64,000 bases of DNA from Conchocele bisecta (GCA_029237695.1 CM055273.1:61741968-61805967); one strand, 5' to 3'. Counted from the stretch's first letter, positions 43,560 through 56,265 are shown. The notes: generated by a model not told the origin, from the sequence alone. Made by a program: numbers and translations.

Positions 43560-44150
43560 TGCAGACTCGCAGGGGACGTAGATTTTTGTTTGTATTTATT
43601 CGTTCCCACGAAATAACATTTTGTTTCCTTAATCTCACAATTCGTTCCCACGAAGTAACAATTCATTTCCTCAATTTGACAATTCGTTCCCACGAAATAA
43701 CAATTCGTTCCCACGGGAACTAATTGTTAATTCGTGTGAACGAATTGTTATATCGTGGGAACGAATTGTTAAATTTAGGGAATGAATTGTTATATCGTCG
43801 GAACGAATTGTTAAATTTAGAGAACGAATTGTTATTTCGTGGGAACGAATCAATAAGAAAAATCCATGTTCCCTGCTTGGCTCCGCAGCATTTTAACAAT
43901 ATGTTCCCTGGAATTAACAATTCGTTCCCACAATATCACATGAAACAGCTTCAAAGTAGATCAAAGGTGTTGCACGCGCAGCTGGGCGCCAAAACAATTC
44001 GTGGGAACGAATTATTAATTCGAGGGAACAAATTGTTAAATTGAGGGAACGAATTGTTATTTCATGGGAACGAATTGCTAAATTGAGGGAACGAATTGTT
44101 ATTTCGTGGGAACGAATTAATAAAAAGAATTATACGTGCCCTGCGGGGCT
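43560..44150. repeat. 22-bp repeat foldback element
   Basis: Units of AACAATTCGTTCCCACGAAAT run one way to about 43720. They are inverted (GGGAACGAATTGTTATTTCG) at 43736-43850 and 43995-44120. The ends GGGGACGTAGATTTTTG and TACGTGCCCTGCGGGG are inverted. Confidence 0.75.
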
Positions 44151-44254
44151 CTGTATACATGACCTAATAAATCACACCGTTTCTTTTATGAAATGTCAAA
44201 AAAAATATGCGTTATGTTCAAGTACTTTCTATCAGAAACTGTGGTAAACTACAC

Positions 44255-45110
44255 TACAAAATGTGTGGCATATGAATTTCATATGTTTTTCATATGAAAA
44301 TTTCATATGCAAATGATATAACGTGAGCCGATATGCAATTCATATGCAAATTATTCATATGAAATGCATATGAAAAGTCTTCATATGAAATTCATATGAA
44401 TTTATGGTTTCACATCGGCTCTTTTCATATGAATTTCATATGCAATGCATATGTTTTTCATATGTTTTACATATGAACATCATATGCATTTTTTGTCGAG
44501 CCCGCTTGCGGAAAGCGAGACATAGTGACCACAATGACGTCCGGGTGTCCGTGCGTGCGTCCGTCCGAAATCTGCGTTAATGTTTTTAAATACCTTATAT
44601 CTGCAGTCCTAAGTCACATTGACTTGCAACTTCATATGCTTATTAGTCATGATCCATATATTCATGCTGTATCCCACTCATGCGGCCTCTGTGTCCAAGG
44701 TCAAGGTCAAATGTCTTAGAAGTTTGAGTTCCGAAATCTGCGTTAAAGTTTTTAAATACCTTATATCTCTGCCGTCATAAGTCACATTGACTTGAAACTT
44801 CATATGCTTATTAGTCATCATCCATATATTCATTCTATGTCCCACTCATGTGGCCCCTGTACCCCTATGTCAAGGTCAAATGACTTAGAAGTTTGCGTTA
44901 AAGTTTCTGTCAAAATGTGCGTTAAAGTTTTCACATACCTACTATCTCTGTAACCGTAAGTCAGATTTGCTTGAAACTTTGTATGTTTATTGGGCATCAA
45001 ACTTAAAATAAATACACTCGGAGACCATCAAATGCCTCGGCGGGCTGGACATGCGGGCCGCGGCCATCCTCGTTTTATATGAATAGCATATGTGGCACAT
45101 TTTGCTGTGT
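44255..45110. mobile_element. CATATG-cluster element split by a Helentron-like insert
   Basis: The ends CAAAATGTGTGGCATATG and CATATGTGGCACATTTTG are inverted. The left part (44268-44490) has about 18 CATATG hexamers in 220 bp. A second element occupies 44494-45076. Confidence 0.7.
44494..45076 (+). mobile_element. gtcgagcccgcttgcgg Helentron/pearl-like element
   Basis: Head TGTCGAGCCCGCTTGCGGAA, GTCC/GTGC repeats, then cores with ACATTGACTTGAAACTTCAT and CAAGGTCAAATG. It ends with hairpin GGGCCGCGGCC and ATCCTCGTTT. A near-complete reverse copy is at 58670-59295. Confidence 0.72.
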
Positions 45111-45344
45111 ACACGAGATAATTTGGTGCAGCATAATTTGGCATTTGCGCGTTCCATGTGCCAGTAAGGAAAACATGTGCAATTTCTTAATATTTGCTGT
45201 ATTAAAATGATCATATTACATGACATATCACATTTAGAAAGAAATGTCCATTATAGACATAACACTAGTGAATTTAATTTAAATAAAATAAATGAATAAC
45301 CATTCATTGAAAAGCTTTTTCAGTAATACAAGTATTTCTTCACC

Positions 45345-45393
45345 AATGGATGTTTTTTTTTATTTATTCGTTCCCTCAATTTAACAATTCGTT

Positions 45394-45424
<31 letters not shown>

Positions 45425-45560
45425 AAAAATTCGAACGAATTGTTAAATTGAGGGAACGAATTGTTATTTCGTGGGAACGAATTGTTATATCGTGGGAACT
45501 AATTGTTATTTCGTGGGAACGAATTAATGAAGAAGAATTCTACGTCCGCTGCGGGGTTCC
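45345..45560. repeat. 22-bp repeat foldback, second copy
   Basis: The same GGGAACGAATTGTTATTTCG units as 43560-44150, with an A-rich spacer at 45397-45430 and the same TACGTCCGCTGCGGGG end. Confidence 0.75.
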
Positions 45561-45662
45561 GTACAATAGAGTTCAGAAATACGTTACAAATCTATAATTA
45601 AACTATTTAATAAACGGCTACGCCACTGTCTATGCATATCTGAGACCGACCAACCGCCTTTT

Positions 45663-48600
45663 AGGCGAAGAGTATTAAGATTGAGATCGGGAAAAAATAA
45701 GCCAAAGCTGAATTTTTCAGAAAATTACCAAAATATCATTAGTAATAGCATATCAAAACTCCCCATGAATCCAACTGGAGCCTAATCCAGGAATCAAGAT
45801 GGCGTCCAAAGTGGCCGCCAAAATGACAACAATTATAACTAGTGCAAAACCAACTAAACCAATTAAAAACAAATTTGTCGAAACATACCGAATATAACTA
45901 ACGATCATAATAATCCAAATTGTGAAATGTGACACAATTAAAATGGCTTCCAACTTGGCCGCCAACTTCTCTCAACTCTCTAAACTGAGCAAACATGTGG
46001 AACATTTGGAATGACTATATTCAAATATAATATTTGGGTTATTAGGAGAACATTCCAACTATAGAATATATTTAATACATATTTTATATATTATGTTATG
46101 TAAAATGATATTCAAGATGGCTGCCAAATTGCGAGAAATGTCGAAAATGACTTAAATTTGAAATAAAATATATACCATTTACCCTAGTTACTATATTTGA
46201 ATTTGTCATATGGGTCATTTGAAGACATTTGCAGTACTATGCAGTACATTTAATGCATGTTTTATGTATTTTATGTATTATATTATGCAAAATGATATTC
46301 AAGATGGCCACCAAATTTTGAGAAATATCTCAAAATAACTTACATCTACATTCGGTAATCAGCGCAGGGAAATGAAAAGTAAAACAAAAACTTTAGTGCT
46401 ATTTATGCTTGGAACATGTATAACATTTGCAGACTTAGTTCATTGCAGCATTATCAAACACACTTATGTTTGTAACCGCATAACTAATTGGATTAACCTG
46501 CTAAAATAGCAAACTTATCAGTAACTTTTGAACAAATCACCAGCGGCATTATCGTCACGAAGCACCACATTGAAATTATCGACCATAAGTACCATTGATC
46601 TATATCGATAGTTTAACGCAAACATGATGGTACCTAGAAATATATTAATTGTAAATAATTCATTTTCAAATCGATGTGTTTATGGAAGATGGGCAGCATG
46701 ATACGAAACTGTTATTACGTGATTTGATGGCAGCAGCTATATTATATTATCAGTTGGTAGTTTCATTCGCGTGGATAAATATGATTGATCGATCGAGTTT
46801 GAAATATCCATTTAATTTGCAATACTGCACTCAGTATGACCATATTTACCAAACCAACGTTAACGTACATATACATGTACATGCAACTATTCACATTCTA
46901 ATTTGTGCGATATTCCACTTGTTGACATTTACAGGAACTGGTATAACATATGCATACCACCACAATATTACCCCATGCATAATATCAATGTAACCATATA
47001 CATGTACAATGATCGATATGTGTATCCCTGGTCTAGAGCGATGATGGAATCGATTCGATTCATACTGGTTTGTTTTTTGCTTTTTGCAATGTACTATGCC
47101 GTATACATGTATCAGATGGAACTTGTTTCAACTCGTTCTGGTATGTTTAACTATGACGTATGACTTTACGGTACACCGAAGAGAAAAGAAAGCAAGTATT
47201 TATAAACATTATGTAGCATTAAACTCGTGATTTCGGACCACTAGAATGTTAGATAGATATATGATTAATTTTATTTAACGTGCTGGCAACAGCTATGGTC
47301 ATTGTAGGCACCGATCAACTGAATAAAATCATCTGTAAATTTCATCTGTAAAGAGGAATCCCAAAATCAGAACTGAATATTTGCATCAAGAAACTATATA
47401 TTCAGCCCTCAACTTAGAATATCCGGACTTACGCCAGGTCCACAATGCACAAGAGTCACTTAGTCCCAGCGCCTAAACGTAATCAGAGTACACTAATCTT
47501 ACTACACGTACACTTTGGGATAACCGGCTTCAACACTCGCGTACAAGAAAGCCAAATTGTAAGTGAGGTCCAAATCAAGGATATCACGATTCTGGTAAGA
47601 ATGACCCGCACCTCCCAGCCAACCGCCTAAAGCTTTTCAGTTAGTGTACACATCTTCTCACGGACAGGAGACTCTTTAAACGTCGGTTGTCAACAGCAAA
47701 CTTGGACATGTATATGGACAGTGTGTCACATACTTCCATATAAATACTATATAACTTGCACCATTGTAAACAATATATATCCCTGATAACCACCTGAGAA
47801 GGTCATACTATCTAACCTTTGATTAGTAACATATGGTATGTATTATAATTTATCAAATATATATATCTTAAAATATAAGATCTGACAATATATAAACCAT
47901 TGAAAGTAGACATAGACGCATGCAAAACTACACATTTTTCCTCACAAATAATTAGTTATTTCACATGAAATGTATACGTTATGTACTCGTATATAAATGT
48001 AATTACGGTAAAAGGAAGATACTTCTGAAACAGTATACACAGTTTGTTACTGATCAATATATTATACAAATTAGCAGGTTTTGCTGACACATGTACGTCC
48101 GCCCGTGTGAGAGTACGTCCGAAGTGTACATCACTTATATCTCTCCAATCATAATAAGATTGTGTTATAACGTTTCTCACAAAATTTCCTTTTTTTTTAA
48201 ATACCTTATACATGTACGTAGATTTGCAACGCAAAGTCGCGTCAACATGAGACGTCAATTTTTTTTGTTACCATCCATACATGATTCCGTAGACCATCCC
48301 ATCCAATTGGCCTTCCTACACAAGGTCAATATCAAATTACATTGAGGTAACGGTTTTACAAAATTTGACTTCTTAAACATTTTAAGTACCATATATACAT
48401 GTACATCTAACGACATAAATACACCCTGATACGACAGGGTAGGCAACAGCATAGGCGGGCTCAACATGCGGGCTGCGGACTTCTGTATGCATATTGGACG
48501 TTTTCAAGTTTTGGCGGCCATCTTGGACGCCATATTATTTCAAATATAAAAGTATTGAAGCTTTAATAATAGTAAATGTAACTCCAAGACAAACAGAAAT

Positions 48601-48962
48601 CAATTCATATATATGTTGTGAATAAAATGTAACTTTTACATATTTCGTTGGCATTCTTGGCAGCCATCTTGGATATTTGAAAGGTTAAGCGACCCAAAGT
48701 TATTTAAAAGGTTAATACATGCATTTTTCAGTGATATGCTGCCACCCTATGTGTGAATATGTTCATTAATGTCACCTTTATGTGTTTAATAAATTTATGG
48801 CAGCCATATTGGACGCCATCTTGAATTCTGGATTAAGCTCCAGTGGGATTCATGGGGAGTTTTGATATGTTTCTCCTGATATTCTGGACCTATACTGAAA
48901 AAATCAGCTTTGGCTTATTTTTTTCCGATCTTTAGCGATTGTATGTCTAATACTATTCGCCT
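45663..48962. mobile_element. 3.3-kb element with long imperfect inverted ends
   Basis: The left end (AGGCGAAGAGTATTA, AAATAAGCCAAAGCTGA, AAAACTCCCCATGAATCC) is inverted at 48770-48962. Inner copies of CAAGATGGCNGCCAA occur on both arms in opposite orientation. A reverse SINE (47343-47640) and a pearl-like element (about 48075-48485) are inserted in the right arm. The centre (46350-47340) looks single-copy, without a recognisable protein. Confidence 0.65.
47343..47640 (-). mobile_element. SINE, reverse
   Basis: ATCCCAAAATCAGAACTGAA and CTATATATTCAGCCCT are the reverse of the local SINE body. Confidence 0.65.
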
Positions 48963-49129
48963 ATTTGATGTCGAGTGAATGTGGAGGCGGTGGACATACA
49001 CGGGGAATTAGATGACACATGCCTTTTCTCAAGCGTTCGTAATTAAGTCACTGATTGAATACCGGGAGATTGGATATTGACAGTCGATCCATTCGCACCC
49101 ACCCTGCCCAACCCGTGGCTACGGTAGAG

Positions 49130-49372
49130 AGCGATCGTATATGGGACACGCCATGTGATTTTGTTCCTTCGGAAATCTGCGTAATTTCATTAAATACGTT
49201 TACAAAATTTACAATATTTTTCATAAATACAGTCAAAAGTTAATCAAATTTTCAGACAGTTTTGTTAATTTTTGACGATATTTGAAAAAAATATTGTAAA
49301 TTTTGTAAAAGTATTTAATGAAATTACGCAGATGTCGGAAGGTACAAAATCACATCGATGATGTGCTGGCTA
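49130..49372. mobile_element. ccatatgagacacgcc-related foldback
   Basis: ACGCCATGTGATTTTGTTCC pairs with GTACAAAATCACATCG; ATCTGCGTAATTTCATTAAA pairs with TTTAATGAAATTACGCAGAT. Confidence 0.75.
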
Positions 49373-49818
49373 GAGACGAACACTAAGCATGCTAAACACT
49401 GTATTTTCTTGGTTTGCATCCAGCGTAGAAATGAAAATTAAGAACCCTAACATTGATTCCTTCGTTACTATGCAACGCGATTAAGAACCTAAAAGTATGT
49501 TCCTTCGTTGCTCACTGCGCAGAGACGAACACTAATATTCTTAATTTTCTCCAAAGTGAGTTACCCCCTTTATCCACCAATCCTTCCATTTATATGTTCT
49601 CTATTCAGGTGCACATCTCCGATATTCAATTTAGTCAGGTCTGGGATAACGATATTTTGCCCATATATCTTATTTTATGAACATACACATGATAATCATT
49701 CAGTTTACACTGACTACACATGTCCTAATTTCCATTGCAGACCCGTACGCAGGAATTAATTTAGGGGGGGGGGGGTGCGCGTTATCGACGGTGCGCTACG
49801 GAGACCTCGGCAGATTAA

Positions 49819-50042
49819 ACCCTTTCACCCCTAAGGAACTGGAATGGATTTTGATATTTTAATTTTGCAATCCAATCCAATCATCACAACATGATTTTCA
49901 GACCAGTCCATTTATGAACATGGGGTGTTTTTGTTCTCAAAATTATGAACATTACTTGCAAAAAGTGCAGATCCTGATGAGACGACTCGTCACGAGCCGG
50001 CTCATCTGGATATACACTTTTTGCCAATACCACTATACAGGC
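49819..50042 (-). mobile_element. CCCTTT-end MITE family B, third copy
   Basis: CCCTTTCACCCCTAAGGAAC follows TTAA (49815-49818). The body matches 10882-11108 in reverse (GGGGTGTTTTTGTTCTC, CAAAAAGTGCAGATCCTGAT). It is cut off near CACTATACAGG. Confidence 0.7.
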
Positions 50043-50093
50043 CTGCATTGTACCAGCAAGCGTCCTATATATATCCAGTCATAGTGAGTTTCT

Positions 50094-50580
50094 TACGGAA
50101 GCCCATTAGGGCCACTTCACTTTTTTTATTTCCATTTAATATTCAAGATCTTTTCTTGAATTTTCAAGATATTTTCAAGATATTTTCAAGATCTTTTCTT
50201 GAATTTTCGAGATCTTCGAGATCTTTTCTTGAATTTTCAAGTTTTTTTCTCGAATTTTCAAGATCTTTTCTTGAATTTTCAAGATCGTTTCTAATAAAGG
50301 ATGTTTCAAGATATTTTCTTGAATTTTCAAATTCTTGTCTTGAATTTTCGAGATCTTTTCTTGAATTTTCGAGATCTTTTCTTGAATTTTCAAGATACTT
50401 TCTTGAATTTTCGAGATCTTTTCTTGAATTTTCAAGATGTTTTCTTCAATTTTCAAGTTCTTTTCTTGAAAATTCAAGAAAAGATCTTAAAAATTCAAGA
50501 AAATAATTTTAAAATTCAAGAAAACATCTTGAATAAATGGAAATTAAAAAAATGTGAAGTGGCCCTAATGGGCTTCCGTA
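50094..50580. mobile_element. TIR element filled with a 21-bp repeat
   Basis: Ends TACGGAAGCCCATTAGGGCC / GGCCCTAATGGGCTTCCGTA are inverted for over 40 bp. The interior is about 16 units of TTTTCTTGAATTTTCAAGAT, each partly self-complementary. Confidence 0.82.
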
Positions 50581-50779
50581 GTTTCCAGTCAAGTTTCAAG
50601 ATTAAGAAACTGGTCACAAAGAACCTCATTAACGGAATACTCCACGTGAACTAGTCCATAACTTAGCTACCGGTTCCGGTTATGTCTATGGATATCCCGC
50701 GAACTTCCGGCGGAGGTGTCCTCCTAATGATGTATTTACTGGTCTAAATGGCACTAACTGAGTTAAGTCATTCTCATAT

Positions 50780-51200
50780 GTGGAGATATGGGGCTTATGG
50801 GGTTGACGGCCAGTAGCCGATTTCATCAAAATTGCAAAGTATACTTATTTAGCAAAGTATACTTTGAGGGAGTAATCATTGATTTTTCCCGAAATGCATT
50901 ATTTCATATAGAACTAACGACTGCATATATTTGATGATTAAAAGTATGCAGAATTATTATACTGAATTTATTACATTATCACAGCCAAAATGGCTGTGAT
51001 AATGTAATAAATTATGTATAATAAAAATTAATAAATTTTTCCTAAAATTTAAAATGTATCCCTCAAAGTATACTTTGCTAGATAAGTATACTTTGCAATG
51101 TTGATGAAATAGGCTACAGATCCAGATTAGCCTGTGTATACAGGATATACACTGTTCGCCATTCCATCAATGATCACCCGTGGCGTCATGCTTCGAAAGT
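50780..51200. mobile_element. gtggctgtgactggag-family MITE split by a foldback at TA
   Basis: The halves 50780-50813 and 51117-51200 join as GGCCAG-TA-CAGATCCAGA. The insert at 50814-51116 is a tagccgatttcacc foldback. Confidence 0.7.
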
Positions 51201-52004
51201 CCCAGTCACATTGTCAGGTATTAAGGGCTAGGTATTAATACGCTTTAAAGTTTTAATACGTAGTAAAAAGGCAATATACGTATTAACACTTTTTAGATAC
51301 GGCTATATACGCAATGATGATTGCTCCCGCCATGTTTGTTTTTGGATATTTTTCAAAATTAACGTGGGGTTTCGATATACGTAGCTTTTGTATATTAAAA
51401 CGTATTAAAACTTATTTAAAGCGCGTTAAAACGTATTAGATACGGCGTACAAACGTACTTAACCATACATGGATGCCCACTACGTACTACTACGTATTTT
51501 CTACGCATTACTACTTTTTTTACTACATCTTGCTGCGTTAAATTTCTACGTTTTGTTGTTTCAGTAGGTATGGCTAAGTAAGTAGTTGTACGTATCTAGT
51601 ACGTTTGGATACGTTTTAACTACGTGGTAATACGTTTTACTACGTTTTCGTAGGTATATGCTACGTATATCGAAACCCACGCTAATTTTGAACATGTCCA
51701 AAACAAACGCGGCGGAAGCAATAATCCTTACGTATATAGCCGTATCTAATACGTTGTACTACGTTTTAATACGTATATTACTACGTTTTTGATTTGGCTT
51801 GTCAATGCGACCGCTTTTATTTCCCGGCCTGTCACATGTCAGACGGGGCGATACGTAGTGAAACCTTTCAAAACGTAGTGGAAACCTACTCGAAACCTAT
51901 GAAAACCTAATACCCCTAAAAACGGGGCAAAAACTTGTCAATCCGTACGGGAGGAAACGTAGTAATACCTAGCTACCCCTCAATGCTTGACAGTGTGACT
52001 GGGG
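51201..52004. mobile_element. 800-bp foldback element rich in TACGT motifs
   Basis: Inverted ends CCCAGTCACATTGTCAGG / TTGACAGTGTGACTGGGG. The inner arms pair GGTTTCGATATACGTAGC with GCTACGTATATCGAAACCC. The centre is made of AAAACGTATTA and CTACGT variants. Confidence 0.78.
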
Positions 52005-52059
52005 TTTAACAAGAAGTAGGACTCGTTATCAGGCTACTAGTGCATACTGTTATATAGAT

Positions 52060-52690
52060 TTGCATTATTTTGCTACATTCTTGTAACCAATGATTTGTTG
52101 TCATCTTTAGAGCACGGAGAACAAAGCTGGGGTTGGTTTCATTTGTTTCGACATTCATTTGGCCGCCATCTTGGATTTCAAAATGGCCGCCCTGAAATGC
52201 TATATTCATTATATATACACTTCTAATACAGGTAGAATATTGATTCCATTTTTGGTGATAATCAACTTTTGACCACACACAAGAAAACCCGTGTTATTTT
52301 CAATTTTAACAGGTCACATGGCGGCCATCTTAAATTTAAAAATGGCCTCCCTGAAATCGCATACAATATATTGTAATATTCATATCTACATTTATAATGC
52401 AGATAGAATGTTGTTTGTTCGGCTATGCCATCTACATACTTCAAATAATAAAACTGTGGTTGGTTCCACTTTTTCTGATGACTGTTATGGCGGACATTTT
52501 GTTTTAAAAATGGCCTCTAGGTAAATAATATTTATTATGTCTTCACTACGTACTGTCTTTAGTAAAGTGTATGTATAGTTAGGTTGTTTTGACTATTTTG
52601 CTACGTTCTTGGAAAAAATGTTGTTTGTATCATCAGTTGTTTCTATTGTATTCTAAATTTCAAAATGGCTGCCGCGTAAATCATATAATT
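52060..52690 (+). repeat. tandem repeat with AAATGGCCGCC, four decayed units
   Basis: Units spaced about 160-172 bp share GCCATCTTGGATTTC-AAAATGGCCGCCCTGAAA. They become more divergent to the right. Confidence 0.65.
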
Positions 52691-52699
52691 CTGATATAA

Positions 52700-54350
52700 T
52701 CATGAACAAATCATTTGAACTGATTTTCCCCAGACTATAATCATTATTGAAAGTAAAATGTTTATGAGTAAAGTCAATTTCAAGTCACTGTTTATGACAA
52801 ACATGTTAGATTGCAAAATGGTCACTGTGTGTATACAGCACTTTTTTAATTATGGGTAGAGTTCTTTCAATCAGTTCCATCACCATCTGCATTCGAGTCT
52901 ACATCTTGTTGGTATTCCTGAAAGGCAGTGCTGGCACAATCACATTCAAAATGTGGTCAAAGGAGCTGCTTACATAAAATATATACCCTATGCAAACTTG
53001 TATGCAGGAAAGTGTAGATGCAATGTGAAAAATGCAGTATTTATGTGATTAAATGACTTTTTTCTGCATTAAAACGCCATGTGCACGCCCATGTTCAGTA
53101 TGTGTAGACGACGTGTTTAAAATGTCAGTTGTATTGCCAACACACAGTTGGAGACGTTGAATACACTATATACCTAATACATAATTGTATGTAAGAAACT
53201 AGAAAAATGGCCACGTTGAAAAGGCAGTATTGTTCCATGGTCAGTATCATTATTCAATATGGTCTTAAGAGATCACAACTTCTGTGTCAATATAAAAGTG
53301 ATCAGTGCATTGAATGCCCAAATTGCGTTTCACTAGTTGAACTTTTCATATTATGAGTTGACAAAACCAGAGACATGTAGACCTACGCATCTAGGTCTGC
53401 ATTATGGTGTGCCACAAAGGCAAGCCAATGGCTATTGCTTTCATATCATTGATTCTCGCAGAAAACTATATGCTCTCATTGAACATGAATAATTAGGCAT
53501 GTTATTTGACCAGAAACTGTTTCGTTATGTGTACGGACTGACTGTTCAAGTGGAGTAAGATCACTTGCATCTCATGTCGTCACAGATTACAGGATATTTT
53601 ACTGCTGTTAAAGCAATATCGCCTGTCAATGAAACACGTTTCTGGCAAAAACATACTAGTTACTGATACGCTGACCCACGATTCAGTAACATACATATAC
53701 ATTGTATGTTAACTTTATTAAGGGTATGAATGCACAGTTACATGTAGTATTCGCGAACTTACCTGTCAGTGATCACGAGTTGCAATAAATTGCAAACTTG
53801 ACTTGAGTAAGATGCACAATTGATTCTGCTAGAAAAAAACGAGTCTAAAGGTATAACTCAATTTCAGAACGCCATGTAGAAACGCATAAAATAGTTATTA
53901 TGAGAATACGGAAGATAAGCTGAAAGGGTCTAAACACATAATTCTGACTCCACTCGAGTCTAAAGTGTTACAAGCCGTGAACAATGGCTATCTCGGCATT
54001 CAGACATGTCTAAGACGAGCGCTAGATATTATGTTCTGGTAAAATGGTAGGAAGATGTTCAACTGAAGATATAAACTGAAATGCCAAAGAGACATACTCT
54101 GATATCACATGATATGTACCAGACGACCACCCATAACAAACTGTTGCTATAAATATTTCCACATGGAATGAAAATGAATTTCTGGTAGCTGTTAACAACA
54201 ACAGTCACACAGCACGAAATCTAAAATGACCATTGGACAATTGTAAGGGATTTACAGTAAGCATGGTATACCAAGTACACTTTGCAATTTGCCTACCAGG
54301 TATTTGCTGATTTTGCAAAATAATGATATTTCCTTAACCCATGCTCTGCG
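52700..54350. other. no recognisable feature
   Basis: The longest stretch without a repeat I can name. Many stop codons in all frames and no exon-like similarity. Confidence 0.5.
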
Positions 54351-54359
54351 TAGCCAATG

Positions 54360-54735
54360 CCCAGTGGGTTAGCTGAGCTGAACATTAATCATTGTGAAAC
54401 ACAGTTTCTGAAAAACAAGGCCGCATGGGTGTGGTATGGAATGAAAATATGGATGATGATAAGGAAGTATATGAAGTTTGAAAGTCAATCTGACTTACCG
54501 TTGCAGAGATAATGGGTACTCGAAAACTTACGCAAATCTTACCGATGCAAATTTCTAAGTAATTTGACCTTGACCATGGACATGAAGGCTACACGAGTGT
54601 ATTTGAAGTTTGAAGTCATTCTGTCTTACGGTTACAGAGATAATGGGTACCCAACAACTTTAACATGGACGGATGGAAGGACGGACAGAATTACGAAAAC
54701 TATACAAATACTTCATATGCCGGCCGGGGTATAAT
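54360..54735 (-). mobile_element. Helentron/pearl-like fragment, reverse
   Basis: Two cores with TGACTTACCGTTGCAGAGAT and TTTGACCTTGACCATGG, then GACGGATGGAAGGACGGACA and the CCGGCCGGGGTATAATTATG end. Confidence 0.6.
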
Positions 54736-54789
54736 TATGTATTCCCATTTACAACTTTGTTAAATCGGGGAGAATTTCAGATGTTTCCC

Positions 54790-54901
54790 TGGGCCCGGTT
54801 GCTCAAAGCTTCTGTTAGCTTAACAGACTGTTAAATCCTTAGCATTGCTAAGGATTTAACAGTCTGTTAAGCTAACAGAGGTTTTGAGCAACCGGGCCCA
54901 G
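54790..54901. mobile_element. near-perfect 110-bp palindrome
   Basis: GGGCCCGGTTGCTCAAAGC pairs with the right end; the centre is AGCATTGCT. This is the unoccupied form of the site hit by the SINE at 41351. Confidence 0.85.
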
Positions 54902-55139
54902 TTTGATAAAGTTGTAAATGTGAATGCACAATTTCATTGAATGGTTGGTGGAATAAGAGGATAGATACGGTCAGTCAAGACACATTGATACCTGTAGTGA
55001 TAGGTAAAACTCTCAAGTTCACCCTGATGTTGTTACTGTCTATTTCACGAAAGCTGCTAAGATTTTATGGCTATAGAAAGAATTCAAAAACAATGTTTTT
55101 TCGATAATATTAAATTAAAGAAAAGTTTAAGAATGAGCC

Positions 55140-55630
55140 TTGTAGAACCCGCTTTTGTTCATCTACCACTATTGTTCACGTGTACGATTAAGCCGGTGAA
55201 AATCACTTAGTGGTTGATGAACGATGACGTTTCTGAATCAAATTAAACCTTATATGGCGTAGTTGAATAACGTAGATAATTTTGAAGACGTTTTGATATC
55301 GGTGAACTTTAGTGGGCGACAAAAGTGGTTGATGTTAGAACCCACTTTTGTTCATCGACCACTTTTGTTCACGTGTACGATTAAGCCGGGGAAATAACTT
55401 AGTGGTTGATGAACGATAGTCGGCTCTAACATCAACCCCTTTTGTCGCCCACAAATGTTCACCGATATCAAAACGACTTCAACATTGTCCAAGTTGTTCA
55501 ACGACACACTGTAAGGTTTAATTTGATTTAAAACGAACAAGTTATTTCCTGGGCTTTGTCGCCTACTAATGTTCACCGATATCAAAACGTCTTCAACATT
55601 GGTTGGTCAACGACACGCTGTACCTAACAA
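55140..55630. repeat. CACTTTTGTTCATC inverted repeat cluster
   Basis: TTGTTCACGTGTACGATTAA occurs twice (about 55174 and 55366). CCGATATCAAAACG and its inverted copy occur three times. It is a compound foldback element. Confidence 0.65.
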
Positions 55631-55663
55631 CATCAGTTAACATTGGTGCCCCATATCAACCTA

Positions 55664-56252
55664 CTGTCTGTTCCACGTTTTGCTGCCAACGAACATTTGG
55701 CTATTAAACACATTAAATCTAAAAAATATTTAAAAGTAAGTACTTTTTCATCAATAACAAAAAAGTCACCCTCCCCCAAAAATTGTATTTGATTTTATTG
55801 CGAAAAAACTATTTTCCTATGGGAATTTAACATTGGGAGTCAATTTCCAAAACTTTTCTCTTTTTTTATCCTGAAGGGTGTATCCGTGAGCCTCTGCTCA
55901 CTTGCTCTGATTTTCTATTTTGATACGCCCGTTTAAAAAAAACGAGACGTATTATGTATTCCCGAAACTTGGCGAGATAGCTTGAAAATGATGTAAATTT
56001 TGAAAAGCGGTCCACAAATAACAAAAATATTAAAAAAAAAATCTATTTTTAGCCCCCATGTTAAATTCCCATAGGAAAATAGTTTTTTTCGCAATAAAAT
56101 CAATATTTGATGGAATTTCATCAAATAATTTTGTTTGGGGAGGGTGACTTTTTTGTTATTGATGAAAAAGTACTTACTTTTAAATATTTGTGAGATTTAA
56201 TGTGTTTAATGGCCAAATGTTCGTCGGCAGCAAAACGTGGAACAGACAGTAC
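55664..56252. mobile_element. actgtctgttccacg foldback element
   Basis: CTGTCTGTTCCACGTTTTGC and GCAAAACGTGGAACAGACAG are exactly inverted. The inner arms pair AAGTACTTTTTCATCAATAA with its complement. It abuts the 20-bp satellite. Others: 24830 (partial) and 63411. Confidence 0.82.
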
Positions 56253-56265
56253 GTATGTGTTTTCC

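Noticed and set aside
43560..44130. Regularly spaced short repeats resembling a CRISPR array
   Set aside because: There are no unique spacers, units are in both orientations, and the setting is eukaryotic.
45753..45965. Hydrophobic 70-codon frame on the - strand
   Set aside because: It lies in the arm of a repeat element and its AAKLEAIL/AATLDAIL pattern comes from the repeated GATGGCNGCC motif.
46676..47163. Two overlapping frames in the centre of the 3.3-kb element
   Set aside because: No recognisable motif, overlapping in different frames, AT-rich codon use; kept only as an open question.
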